Origin: Amblyornis subalaris
Taxonomy: Eukaryota > Chordata > Aves > Passeriformes > Ptilonorhynchidae
Length of the DNA: 64,000 nt
Direction: 5' to 3'
NCBI GenBank assembly: GCA_018881555.1
Contig: JACAXG010000026.1
Span: 8,444,955 to 8,508,954, forward strand
How positions within the stretch are numbered: position 1 is the stretch's first letter; each line of letters starts with the position of its first letter. The notes beneath the pieces were generated by a model. The model did not search any database. It had not been told where the DNA came from and saw only the letters and a list, made by a program, of their open reading frames with translations. This document shows positions 1-11,797 of this stretch, one piece after another. The position numbers and the translations under genes were made by a program.

Positions 1-2740
1 TATTTCTATCAATGGACTAATTCTAGAGATGAGCCTCCTGTTTATTTGCCAGGTAAGCAAAGAAACCCGGGAAAGCTTTCAGCATTGGGATTACCCTTTC
101 NGAAAACCCTAAAGTAGCATTATATGTGATATGTTTATGTTTTTTCCCACTTTCAGATATAAATATTTCTGTACATGGGGATTGAAGACCTCTTCTTTAA
201 TTACAACTAGTGTACTGTGTTCTTCTCATCTAATTGGTTGAGTGTTTCCAGTGGAGCACAAAAGTTACCGCTGTTAGTATAGAAGTAGTGATCAATTCGT
301 GGCTGATTATTAGATAATGAATTACAGGAATAATTTTAAATTGATTATGGTATTAAAAATAAGCATTTTATGTTGGGGTTCCAAACAAAATGTCAGTTAA
401 TAAACTTCTTGATGATCCAGGACAGCTGCTTAAACTCTCCTAAATCAGGGTATCTTTGCAGCAAATACTAAACACTTGTATGTTTTACACTAACTTTGAT
501 TTTACTCCTGACATTACATTAGCTACTGTATCTTTCATTAATCCAATTCACTATCTCCACTAAAACCTGAAATCAGCAAAGCCACTAGGAATGTACCTAA
601 AGTTCGAAATGTATTATTTCTAACAAGACATTGTCCCAATGTTCTCATTTACAGGAATTTTGTCTGAAATTCACATTGAAGAAATGTAAGCTTTTCCTTG
701 AGATACCTTGTATAGGATTACTGCAAGTGATTTTTGTTATAAATATAATGCCCTAAGTGAGAGAGAACAATAGACACAGAGTTTGGTTTTTTTAATGGTG
801 TCTCAGAGCTGCCAACCAATAAGTCTTCTTCAGAAATAGAACAGAGCACTCCAAAGATAGCTCCATTACAAGAGAGATAAAAGGAATATTCTTCTTCTCC
901 ATTCAAGAAAGCAAAGTGAACTACAGCTCCAGTAAGACAATTTTGCACNGAAGCTAAGCAGACCCACTCTTCAACATGAGGACAGTTTTAAGTTTCCAAT
1001 GAAAAATTGGATGCTATTTGAAAAAATTCCTCCTTCTTACAGCCAAAAATCAAAGGAGAGGAAGAGCATTCAATTAAATACAACATGAGTTAAATTTTAA
1101 CATTGATTGTGCAAAACTGATGATTTTTAAGCCTGCCATTTGTATAGAGAAAACTTCAAGTTAAAATATTCACTGTAAGGAGAACACAATNCAGAACAAA
1201 TATCTATTCATTAATTCCTACTTTTCATAAAGAAAAGTACACAAGGAACATGCTTTGGTATGATTAAGTCATCCCTGAAACTGAAATATTGTGCTGGTAG
1301 ATAAACACATACATCTGTGTATCTTGGAAAGACAATCATAAAAGATATTTTTAGTGCCAGAACAACCAAAAAGTGTAATAACTTGAATGTTAGACTCACA
1401 TATGCTTTTTATTTTTCTAAGTTATTTAGGGGATTTCAGGAAATCAAAGTGGACAAAAGCAGAAAGCTAAAAAGCTAAAATCTGATAAGACAGCAAAATA
1501 AGATTATCCAAAGCAATATTTTGATGTAAACAGGCAATAAATGTTGAATATTAAAAGCTCTGCTATATTCTAAATGCCAGAGGAAAATAAGAAAAAATGT
1601 TTTGAATCAATATGTTCCATTCTTTATACAGATAAGTATGATTTAATCTGGAAATATATTAATGAAAGATATTAAACTGAAGATTAGTAAAATAGAGAAG
1701 AGAAAATGAAATATTATTGATGTTGTAACAATTAGGTGTAAAAGGTTGTAATTTTCTTCCTTTCTCCTTGTTTACAGATGAAATTGCAGACTTTCTTCCT
1801 NTGGTCTATATGATTTGAAGCCAAGTGCAAAAACCGATATTCTTTATTTCTATATATCCAGACCAAAATTTGAATCCTTTAAAATAAACAAGGATTTTCC
1901 AATTAGANTTACTGGACCCCTGCTCTTGTGTTCATATCTCTCAGTCTCTGATCTCTGTGCCNCTTCCATCAACATTAGCAATAAAATGCTTTTATACTCC
2001 ATGAGTATTGACCTGAACTGCTCAGCTTTGAACATGGCACGTTGATCCTCATGTGCATAAAGGTACATTCTTGTAAACAGAGAGCTCTTACATTTCTTTC
2101 TGTCTGCTCACAAGGCTTTCAGATTCAGTAAACACTGAAATTTTCTTCAGAGGTGAGATTCNAAGGTGAATGTATAAAAAATAACATACTACAAAGTGCA
2201 GCAATTCATTTCAAAGGAGATGTCTGAGAACTGCAATATATTCAGAGAAAAACTGAATTTGCAATTGGTTTTCACCTGACAAAAATTTGAGTATTCAAGT
2301 CTCATCTAGAACCAGTGGGTCTGTTCTTGGGTTCAGTTTGAGGAAAGAAGACTGAAAAATATATCCAATCTGAGGATAAAACCAATCATGTTTATGTCTA
2401 AGTGCTCCAGTCCAGAAGAGTATTTCATAAATGTTTAATGTGAGCATCACTTACAAATTACCACAGCAAACTAGGTGTGAGGGAAACCAAACTTTCTGAG
2501 TATTTGTTTGATCATTTAGGTAATATTGTGCCAAATACTCATATGAGAGTTTATTTATTCCTTCAAGACAATGTGTTGAAATCAAGCATGAATTTGACAG
2601 TTACTCTTGACTTCAGCAATATAAATGCCGGGCTAATATTCCATGTAAAGACAAAATACTACATTTCTCTGCATTGTATTGCTAGACATGACCATACCCT
2701 CTTCTTTCAGAATATAGTGACTTTTTTGGGGGGGCCAGAC
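1..2740. other. Unique AT-rich non-coding DNA
   Basis: I see no supported gene here. Open frames on both strands are short, low-complexity and without recognisable domains. The only coding-like hint is at the extreme left edge, where 52 open bases end in a consensus splice donor; it is discussed as a finding. No repeat family is recognisable until the CR1 end that begins near 2741. Confidence 0.6.
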
Positions 2741-3139
2741 TTGTAAGGAGAGACTGAGATTACTTGCCTTGTTGAGCTTGGAGAAGAAAAGGCTGAGGGG
2801 GGACCTTGTCTACAACTCCCTCCAGGAGGGCAGTGGCTGAGGAGGTGCTGATCTCCTTTCTGAGATGACCAGTGATGTGATATGGGGAAATGGAATGAAA
2901 CTGGATCGGGGGAAGTTCNGGTTGGACATTAGGAAAAGGTTCTCCACCCAGAGGGTGGTTGGGCACTGGAACAGGCTCCCTGTGGAAATGGTCGTGGCTG
3001 CAAGCCTGCCAGAGTTCGAAGAATGTCTGGACAACGTCCTTAGTCATATGATTAAGTTTTAGGCAGTCCTGTGAAGAGCATGGAGTTGAACTCAACGATC
3101 CTTATGGGTGCCTTCCAACTTGAGATATTCTATGATTCT
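2741..3139 (+). mobile_element. CR1 retrotransposon, 5'-truncated 3' end
   Basis: This is the 3' end of a CR1 non-LTR retrotransposon in sense orientation. It begins abruptly in the last part of ORF2, in the stretch for the conserved 'FSLEKRRLRGDL'-type segment, and runs through the short 3' untranslated tail to a terminal TATGATTCT. Positions 2865-3062 still read as the C-terminus of the CR1 ORF2 protein, with recognisable pieces such as LDIRKRF and VVGHWNRLP, ending in a stop near the expected place. The tail wording (a 'ggagttgaactcaacgatcc' type) resembles the CR1-X or CR1-J group rather than the 'gtttagtggtggac' group seen elsewhere in the window. Upstream coding sequence is missing, as is usual for 5'-truncated CR1 copies. 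No target duplication is seen, which is normal for CR1. Confidence 0.9.
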
Positions 3140-3453
3140 GGAGTTACTGTGCTAAGACAAACACTCAGAAATTAGAGAAATGCATTAATGCAATCTTAAA
3201 TTGATAGTCTTGCAATTATTCCTTTGTAGGGCTTAATTTTTTTAACTGTAACAAGAAATAAGAAGTAACTCATAATAATTAACAACTAGTGTCAGGTTTT
3301 GGCTACACAGTACAAACCACCTATCCACTAGACCTAATGGTATTCATAGTAGGTAGCCTGTTTCTGAGCTGACAAATTCTGCCAAATAAGATCTATCTTG
3401 ACTGTTCTGCAGGTGTTTACTGCAAGCATACAGCAATTATAGTCTTAATTTCT

Positions 3454-3640
3454 GTTTTGGTGGGTTTTAATTGGTTTGGGCATTTTGGGGGGTTATTTTT
3501 TAATTTTTATTTTGGTTGTTTAGTTTGGTGGCTTTTGTTTTGGTTTAGGTTTTTTTTGGTTGGTTGGTTGGTTGGTTGTTTTTTTTTGTCTGTTTGTTTG
3601 TTGGGGTTTTTTTTGGGGGGTGGGACTGTATTTGTATTTT
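3454..3640. repeat. T/G-rich low-complexity tract with (TTGG)n
   Basis: This is a run of T and G with almost no C or A, including about five consecutive TTGG units near 3558-3580 and TGTT units near 3590-3602. Open frames across it translate to Phe/Gly/Trp/Leu-rich low-complexity protein and should not be taken as genes. It lies between the CR1 end at 3139 and the solo LTR at 3769; the remaining flanks of about 100-300 bases show no recognisable element. Confidence 0.85.
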
Positions 3641-3768
3641 GGTAGATGGAAACAACTGGTCTCTACCTCCCTTTAGGCTGAACTTCTCTTACACCTTTTC
3701 CACCTTATCGCCTCCTACTGGTTATTCCTTCCCACATCCACTCCTACAAGATCTTTTTTCTTCCTGTC

Positions 3769-4533
3769 TGTGCTGGTTTGAAAGTAAACCNAAAGGAGAA
3801 ATGAATGCCAAACAAATGCCTTGAGAGAGATTTTCAGGTCAGAGNTACAATTTAATGGGAAGACTGAAATGAATGCAATGGTACAGAAAAAAATGGCTTA
3901 AACCCCCAAAGTCAGAGTAAAACATGGCAGCCTGTTGGTCAGGGTGGTGGTTGCAGTCCAATTAAGCAGTGGTTGCAGTCCTGTTGAAGTGATGGTTGTA
4001 GTCTTGTTGAAAGCGGTGGTCCCATGGAAGGTCTGGTCCTCCTCTGGGTGCATCAAGTGATGGTGTTGTNCCAAGACCCCAAACCTCAAGATTATATATG
4101 CTCAGACTCAGGCAGAAATGCGCAGTACCTTCCCCAGGGCGGAGAGTTTCACAATTGAATGGTGTAATCCTATGAGTCATAGGATATTTTTGGGAGTCTT
4201 TGATGGGCGTTGCAGCCGCCTATCATGCTGGTGCCGTTGGACCCTTACAGCCCATTAGCAGAGACGACCCCCTCAGGAGAGGTGTGACTGTGTTGGTGCT
4301 TCCCCGGGGGAGTTATCAGGGCTGAGTTGCTTGTGAAGACAAAGAAACACTGCCCTGTCTGGCAGGGTTTGCATCTCCTTCCTTATCTCATTTAACACCC
4401 AGCTTGGAGACTGAGNGGTCAGGTGAGCACTGGGCAGCTCCTGCAAAAGTCCCACCATTAACAGTTCATCAGGAATGATGTAGATGGGAGTGGAATACAC
4501 GGTTTCATTACACCCACATTGTAACCCAGGACA
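3769..4533 (-). mobile_element. Solo LTR of an endogenous retrovirus, minus strand, with 5-bp target duplication
   Basis: This 765-bp element starts with TGTGCTGG and ends with CCAGGACA on the plus strand, so it has TG...CA ends and an 8-bp terminal inverted repeat with one mismatch. The five bases CTGTC lie directly outside both ends (3764-3768 and 4534-4538), a perfect target-site duplication. Reading on the minus strand, a TATATAA-type promoter box lies near 4091-4099 and an ATTAAA polyadenylation signal near 3851-3856, which gives the order U3, R, U5 and fixes the orientation. No gag, pol or env sequence lies between two LTR copies, so this is a solo LTR left after recombination. A 5-bp duplication is usual for ERVL-like elements and some others; the family call is tentative. 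Open frames within it are not genes. Confidence 0.85.
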
Positions 4534-5106
4534 CTGTCCCAATTCTCATTGCTCTTTTGCCTCTTTCGGTCTGTCTGTTAGTACCCATCCTAACTTCCAC
4601 TAACTTCCTAACAGGTGCCCTGTCCAGACATTGAAACTATTATCCCCCAAAAGACTAAATTTGGCAGAGCAAAGCTAGTAAAAAGCACCTGACCACTTTC
4701 CAAATAAATCACAAGTCCCTTCTTCAAAATGCAAAGGTTAAAAATTCTCAGGGAAACAGATAGAAAAAATTTTAATAGAGACAAACCAGTATATGTCCCT
4801 CTGATCTAATTCTTGGAAAGAGTTAGTGATTTTTTTTTCCTTTTTTTATAATTAAATTTTAAAAAAATTCTAGATATGGCAAACATTAACTGCAATATTA
4901 AACTAAAGACATGAAAAATGCAGCTAAAGAATTATGATTTGGCTAACTGTAAGAACTGGAAAACAGAGTCAAATAACAGAAAATGTTGAGTGGCCTTTGT
5001 GATTGGAAGAATATGGCTTCTCCCTATACCAAGATTTGTATTTAGCTCTGAAGGTAATTTTATATTATGGATAATTTTAATTTCAAATAAATGAATTTTT
5101 TTTTTT
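4534..5106. other. Unique AT-rich spacer
   Basis: This lies between the solo LTR and the next CR1 tail. I see no gene, no recognisable repeat and only short A/T runs. Confidence 0.5.
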
Positions 5107-5268
5107 AGGTTAAGGTTGTTGAGTGACCATCCTTGTATTTAAAACACATGTGGATGTTACACTGAGAGACATGGTTTAGTAGTGGACTTGGCAGTATTAG
5201 TTTACAGTTGGGCTTGATGATCTTAAGGGTCTTTTTCAAAGTAAATCATTCTATGATACTATGATTCT
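5107..5268 (+). mobile_element. CR1 3' tail fragment
   Basis: This short CR1 3' end contains the 'gacatggtttagtagtggacttggcagt' type tail, the 'gatgatcttaagggtctttttc' block and two final repeats of the form CTATGAT. Only the last part of ORF2 plus the 3' UTR remains. The 5' boundary sits in a T-run and is uncertain by perhaps 20 bases. Its tail class matches the copies at 13364 and 44742. Confidence 0.85.
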
Positions 5269-6859
5269 AAGAAATACCTTGCATGCCTACATATAAAATA
5301 ATGCCAAAAACATTTTAAAAAAANCCTACATTTTGGCAAAAATGGTAAAATATCTTTTTAACAATTTCTGCTGTCAGCAACATTGTAATATCTTTCTTCT
5401 TAAGTTGCTTAGTAATTTATTCAATAAGATGTTTCATTTGAAATTAAGATTTTCACTAGCAGATAATAATCAATGTGAATAAAATATAAGAACATAGCCC
5501 TTCATCAGAGAATGAAGACATCAAAAAACTTCATCAAGCTAGACAGTAAAATGAATTTTCATTTCAGAATGTTATGACAGGGTAAGAACATATGTAGTAA
5601 TTACTATTTCATGACTCTCAGGAGAATTTATTTCTAAAGTAAGTTATAAAGAAATTGCACTTGAAAAGAGTTTGCTTATTTAAATGAAAACTATTTGTAT
5701 TTGACATGGATAGCACTTTCTTTAATATGTAGTTAGAAAATATCAATTTTCAGGTTTCATTAATTCATAAAATTTTTTAGTTGCTGTCATTTTAACTTGT
5801 TAGTTAATGGATCCTGAGTTTCTTGAATACCAAGCAGTACTCCCCAATAAAAGTTAATGACAAAAAGATGAGAATAAGCCTCTTGTCTTCATAATTTTAA
5901 ATGTCCCCATTCTTTATAATAAGAATTTGTATAGTTATGTTGTTCAGGAAGATAGTAAGCTTTTTCAATTAATGCAATCTAACACAAGCAGCTGAAACTT
6001 GAACAATCCAGTATTTTACATATAAAAATATAACTGAAAGACATTTGAAAGCTTTTATTTTTGAATCATAATAATTTACAAGTAAGCTTTACTTTATAAA
6101 TTCTAATGTTTCATGTTACAATTTCGTAAAAAAATAGAAAAAATAAATATCTAGATCTTCTAACAGATGTAAATATACTTTCTTCAGTTGATAAGGTGCT
6201 ACAACTTTCCTCTCCTACACAGCACCAAAAATTTTATAGTAGTTAGTTGTACAAATTGGTGTATATTTTAGAGGAGCAAAAGAACTGGAAGCCTTTTTGC
6301 CACCCCAAAACTTCTTTGATATCTCTAGATGCAATGAATTTCTGAGCAGAAGCTATATTCAACTGTACTGGAAATCAGACAAAAAACAAACAAGACATTG
6401 GTCAGAACTTTGTGAAATAAAATCAGTTCTTCATCATCCCACCATTTCCAGCTTCTGGCTGAGTAACTTGTGTATTAAATAATAAATTGAAAAGAGAGCT
6501 TAATTTAAACAGGAAAACAATGGTTAAGTTTCCTCTCTGTGTAAATACTCTCCAAGTCTGATTTCTACATATGTAAACATGCTACATACAAAGTGATGCA
6601 TCTCTAACTCCTGCTCCAACTCCTTCCCTAAACCTGGTTCCCTTTCTCCCCTGGGTATATCTGACCTTATATATGATTAACAAAACAGATTTATTTTCCT
6701 ATAAAACACAAATGCAAATAATTCCTTTACTGCATCCCCTAAAGAGATAGGATTTATTTACTGTGAATCACAGGCATGTTTTGACATGAAGTTCTGTAAG
6801 NAGTATCAAATCTTGCCATTCTCCATGAACACAGGACCTCTGGGGTGACTCCAAATACT
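5269..6859. other. Unique AT-rich non-coding DNA
   Basis: I see no gene and no recognisable repeat. The sequence is very AT-rich with frequent short A and T runs. A 61-codon open frame near 6297 has no domain or family resemblance and is probably chance. Confidence 0.5.
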
Positions 6860-7410
6860 CATAGAATATCCTGNGTTGGAAGGTACCTGTTAGGATCATC
6901 AAGACCAAGTTCTGGCCCTGCACGGGACACCTCAACAATCCCACCATGTATCCAAGAGTGTTGCCCAAATGCTTCATGAACTAATCAGGCTTGGTGCCGT
7001 GATGACTACGCTGGGGGCCTGTTCCAGTGTCCAACTACCCTCTGGGGGAATAACCTTTTCCTGATATCCAACCTAAACCTCCCCTGACACAATTTCTGGC
7101 CATTCCCTCAGGTCCTGTCACTGGTCACTACAGAGCAGAGATTGGTGCTGTCCCTCCACTGCCCNTTGTGAGGAAGCTGCAGACAGTGATGAGCTCTGTC
7201 CTCAGTCTCCTCTTCTCCAGGCTGAACAGACCAAGTGACCTCAGCTGCTCCTCATCCAGCTTCCACTCCAGACCTTTCATCATATTTGTGGCCTCCTTTG
7301 GAAACCTTAATGTCTTTTTTATATTGTGGTGTCCAAAACTGCCCCCAGGACTNGAGGTGAGGTTGCACCAGTGCAGAGCAGAGTCCAGCTCCAATGCTGT
7401 GGGATCCTGA
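6860..7410 (-). mobile_element. CR1 retrotransposon 3' end, minus strand
   Basis: This CR1 copy runs on the minus strand, with its tail at the left (ATAGAATATCCTG at 6861) and its 5' truncation near 7410. On the minus strand, part of 7128-7410 reads as the C-terminal region of the CR1 ORF2 protein: pieces such as LFSLEKRRLRTEL and EEQLRSLG are clear. The tail wording ('ctggccctgcacgggacacc') points to a CR1-J-like subgroup, different from the 'cttccactagacc' group at 11591. Stops and ambiguous bases break the frame, so the copy is dead. About 90 bases to its right are GC-richer than the flanks but I could not assign them. Confidence 0.85.
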
Positions 7411-9334
7411 TGCTCCAATCCCGCTGAAGCTGTAACCACATGTCCCGTCACCCCTTACACCAGCTGCCAAGCAATGTGCTACCTGTCTGCACCTCTGTCT
7501 TTCAGTCCCGTAATTCCAAGGTAATGAAAGGAAGAACNCTTTTTGACAGTATTTCTATTGTGCCAGGCAAACTTGTCTAAGCTCTATTTCATCCTCACGC
7601 TGATGTAGAACTTTGTTAATTTTNCAAAATGAATCAAGCTCCATTCAATCTTCAAGGTTCAGTTGGTACATTAGCCAGAGATTTGAAATGAGTCTAACTA
7701 GGTCCCAAAATGCCTTTCAACTGTAAAGTCATTTTTATTGGACAATCAGCTTTGACCTAAACATTTGAAGCAAGTTTTTAATGGAAAATTTTTATGATAT
7801 AAAAGACGTTGTAAAGAAATACAGATGTACCTTCTGTGTACTAGCAAGTAGATATATTTATTCAGGTTTATTTTCAAACCATCAGCTCAATTACTTTCTA
7901 GGTGGTTAAAAACTATGCACAGTCCCTGTTTTTCCCTAGAAAATATTATNTTTCTATTTCCCTGCTGAGCTGCCTGTGTATCTGTTTCCTGCTCTCTTCA
8001 GCAGTCTCTGGTCCTATATGTGATACCTCAAGACAACAAAAGTAGGGCTTGGTTAGTAGAAGTAACACGCATACAAAACTGGTGCAATAAAAAATAAAAT
8101 TGTGATAATGCAGCTGAACATGACATTCTAAACTAGCAAGAGAACTTAAATATGAAGCAGCTGATGTAATAGCAACATGCAATAACTCTTTTAAAACAGT
8201 TTCTGTTCCAGAAGTTGAGAAGTTTCCAAATACTACCTGTTTTTAAGGGCTTTTGGCATTATTTTGGAAAATTTAGACAGCTAGGTGGCCCCTGTGTAGC
8301 AAGCTACTTAGCATATTTTCTTCCTCCTGACCAAAATACAGTGAAAAAGATTGGAAAAAGTTAACTTGGAAAAGAAAGATATGTTGTACCTGCTCAGTAC
8401 TCTTNCTGTAAGAAAATACTCTATTGCTAATCTCCTACAATGCTGAATGTACTGAGAAAAAATGGATAAAGCAGAAAAAGTTCATATAATTTATGATGTA
8501 CAAGATATTATTGAAAAGCATAAAAGGGTTGTAATGGTTTGAAACTGTCTAGAAAACAAAGCTGAGACTTCATATTGAGAGTTTAATAATAAAAATAATA
8601 ATATTAGTAATGCCAAACCTATGACATTTGTTTTCGGAATCATATTATGTGATCATGTTTGCTCAGTGTTCCTCCATCCTGTGAATTGGTTTCACCGTAA
8701 GGATGGTGAAAAGCACTTTTGAGATCCTTCTTGATAATCTTAAAAAGCCAAAAAATAATTATTAAATTCCTCTGTGAGGAATGTCAGAGAAAGTACTGTA
8801 AGGTGTCCTTCATTACAAAGCAAAAACACCACTGCATTACTTGAGATAACATCTGATAAATATTCATTGTGGAATAAAATGCACAAGGCTGTCATCAGAT
8901 CTTCACTAGCATTGATTTTATATATTTATTATATATAATCATATTTCTGAGTAGCCATATTGTATTGTACTTGATTATGTGATGTAAAAGTTCAGTAACA
9001 TAAAAAGGCAAAAAGCATTTTCATCTCTCTGGGTAGTGTATGGGGAGAGCAGAAGAGAGAATCACATCCAACTGTGGAATAANCCAGGCCAACCAGGGCA
9101 AGAAGAAATGTTTGTCAGCTGGCCCCCAAGGTGAGAATCAGAAGGCAAAGCACCGCAAGCGTGCGTAAGGCTGTGGTGGATCCTCTCACACCCCTCCAGG
9201 GAAACCTGCATGCTCAATTCCCTCTCTGAAATGCCTGTAAACCAACACACATGGCATGGGAACTCACAGGAAGAGTTAGAGAACTGGGTGGAGTTGCAAC
9301 AACGTGATCTCATTGCAATTTCATGTTACTCTAG
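7411..9334. other. Unique non-coding DNA
   Basis: I see no supported gene. Short open frames (for example 7946-8182 on the minus strand) have no recognisable features. The last 270 bases before 9335 are slightly GC-richer and could be a more diverged 5' extension of the following CR1, but I could not align them convincingly. Confidence 0.5.
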
Positions 9335-10687
9335 TCTTCAAAAAGGGCGAGTAGGAGGACCCAGGGANCTACAGGCCAATCAGCTNCACCTCAGTCCCTG
9401 GGAAGTTGATGGAATAGCTCATCCTGGATGTCATCTCTAAGCATGTGGAGGAAAAGAANGTTGTCAGGGGTAGTCAATATGTATTCACCAATACTTGACC
9501 AATCCAACAGCCTCTGTNATGTCAGGACTGGCTGGGTAGAGGAGANGAGAACNGTGGATGTTGTCTCTTGACTTCAGCAAGTCCTTTCNCACTGTCTCCC
9601 ATAAAGTCCTCATAGGAAAGCTCAAGAAGTGAGGGTTGGGTGAGTGGAGAGCAAGGTGGATTGGGAACTGTCTGGATGTCAGAACTCAGAGAACTGTGAT
9701 GAGTGGCACAGGGTGTGGCTGGAGGCCTGTAGCCAGCAGTGTTCCCCAGGGGTCNGTNCNNGGACCAGTCTTGTTCAATTTGCTCCTCAATGACCTGGAT
9801 GAAGGGACAAAGGATACAAAACCAGGAGGAGCAGCTGACACACTAGNAGGCTCTGCTGCCATTCAGCCACACCAGGCCAGGCTGGAGAGGAGGGCAGGGA
9901 GGAACCTAATGGAGTTCAAGAAAGGTAAGTGCAGGGTCCTGCACCTGGGGAGGAACAACCCCAGGCACCAGCACAGGCTGGGGATGACCTGCTGGAGAGC
10001 AGCTCTATGGAGAAGGACCTGGGGGTCCTGGTGGACAACAAGCTGTCCCTGAGCCAGCAGTGCCCTTGTGGCCAAGGTGACCAATGGGATCGTGGTGTGC
10101 ATTAGGAAGAGCATTGCCAGCAGGTCAAGGGAGGTGATCCTGCCCCTCTATTCAGCCCTGGTGAAGCTCATCTGGAGTGTTGTGTCCAGTTCTGGGCTCC
10201 TCAGGACAAGAGAGNCAAGAAACTACTGGAGAGGGTCCAGGGATGGCTATGGAGAGGATTAGGNAACTGAGACATCTCTCTTATGAGGAAAGACTGAGGG
10301 GGCTGGGCCTCTAGCATGGAGAGGAGTGGACTGAGAGGAGATCTTATCAATGCCTACAAATATCTTAAGGATGGATGTCAAAAGCATGGTGCCAGACTTT
10401 TCCGTGGTTCCCAGTGACAGGACAAGGAGCAATGGGCACAAACTAAACCACAGGAAATTTCAACTTAATATGATGAAAATTTTTATTTTGAGGGTGACAG
10501 AGCACCAGAACAGNCTGCCCAGTGAGGCTNTGGAGCCTCCTTCTCTGGAGATGTTCCAAATGCCGCTGGACACAGTCCTGTGCAACCTGCTCTAGGTGAT
10601 TCTGCTTTAGCAGAAGGGTTGGTCTAGATGACCTCAAGAGGTCCCTTTGAACCCGAACTATTCTGAGATTCTGAGATTCTGTGATTC
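9335..10687 (+). mobile_element. CR1 retrotransposon with much of the reverse-transcriptase region, broken
   Basis: This is a long 5'-truncated CR1 copy in sense orientation. It starts inside the reverse-transcriptase domain of ORF2: translated pieces include the 'FKKG..EDPG.YRPIS' block near 9340-9390 and an LDFSKSF motif-A segment near 9569-9590. It runs to a repeated GATTCTGAGATTCTGTGATTC tail at 10687. The reading frame is broken many times and no intact protein remains. A deletion of roughly 25-30 bp near 9811 removes the place where CR1 copies encode the catalytic FADD motif C. The copy holds an unusual density of single N bases between 9363 and 9846. The tail ('tggtctagatgacctcaagaggtccctt') marks a subgroup distinct from the other copies here. 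Frames at 9636, 10068 and 10350 are pieces of this element. Confidence 0.92.
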
Positions 10688-11590
10688 ATGCTTCAGTCTT
10701 ATTTAAGACTAGTCAGAGTGAAACCTGTGTGCACAAACTCACAGTTTTGTTGGCAAAGTCAGATCATCTTATCCTCATACCTGAACACATGATAATGGAA
10801 AGGGACACTTTTCAATGAGTCCAAAGTGCTGTTTGCACTGAGTCAGAAATTCCTAAATTATTGTTTTCGTTAGAAGTCCAATGTCAAAACCCTGGCTAAA
10901 TTACAGACCAATTGAAACAGGAATTCAAAATGCAACTGCTGATGGACCCAAAGTCTTTGCAATGTTGCTTCAAAAAATCCACATGTAATGCATAGCAGAC
11001 ACAGTGGTATTTATCACTTTGATTTGTACCTCTGCTAAGTAAATTATAGCAAGAGGGGAAAAACAGATCTCACTTAAACTGAAGGAAACTAATTTAGCAG
11101 GAAAATAGGGCAATCTCACTCCATTTCAATTACTTAAAGATTATTTTTGGTTGTATTTTTGTTTCACATTATTATGCACATCTCCTTGCCTTGTTTTTGC
11201 TTTCTGAGCTCTGCACACTGTATTTTTTTTGCCCTAGCAGAATGCAAGAAAATCTCTCAGGAGTTTAAAAGGCCAATAAGGCAACNAGTCAATGCTGTTC
11301 AGCTTTTTAAACTCTTTAATCCCTTTAAGAATTTTTCTTGAGAAAGATTTACAAGATAAAGTCAACAGCAATTAGTTTCCAAAGGGTTCCCTTTTCTAAG
11401 TGATCCACATCATGCTTATCCTGCTGAAATTGATTAGGTGCATCCTAGTGGAAAATCTCTGAGTCTTGACACTTCCATGTTTGGGGCGTAAATTGTTCTG
11501 AGGCAAGCTGTTTCTTTTTTTTTGCAAGGGGAAAGAATCAGGAAGAAATTTCTTATTTTACAAGAAAGTCTCTTCTGCTATGACACTTTN
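10688..11590. other. Unique non-coding DNA
   Basis: I see no gene or recognisable repeat. The sequence is AT-rich and ends at the tail of the minus-strand CR1 at 11591. Confidence 0.5.
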
Positions 11591-11797
11591 TAGAATCATA
11601 GAATGGTTTGGGTTGCAAGGGACCTTAAACATCTGCTTCCAATCTCTCTGCCATGGGCAGGGACATCTTTCACTAGACCAGGTTGCTCCAAGCCCCATCC
11701 AACCTGGCCTTGAACACTTCCAGGGATGGGGCAGCCTCAGCTTCTCTGGGCAACCTGTGCCAGGGCCTCACCACCATCACAGGGAAGAATTTCTTCT
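11591..11797 (-). mobile_element. CR1 3' end, minus strand
   Basis: This is a short, little-diverged CR1 3' end. Its tail (AGAATCATAGAATGG) is at the left edge and the copy is truncated near 11797, in the part that encodes the last residues of ORF2. The wording ('tttcactagaccaggttgctccaagccccatcc') belongs to the same subgroup as the copies at 32888, 46185 and 59038. The forward-strand open frame across it is an antisense reading and not a gene. Confidence 0.9.

Noticed and set aside
3457..3824. Open frames rich in Phe, Gly and Trp
   Set aside because: They are translations of a T/G low-complexity tract and its flank; composition explains them fully.
3898..4542. Several minus-strand open frames of 63-89 codons
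   Set aside because: They lie inside the solo LTR, overlap in different frames, and have no retroviral or host protein features.
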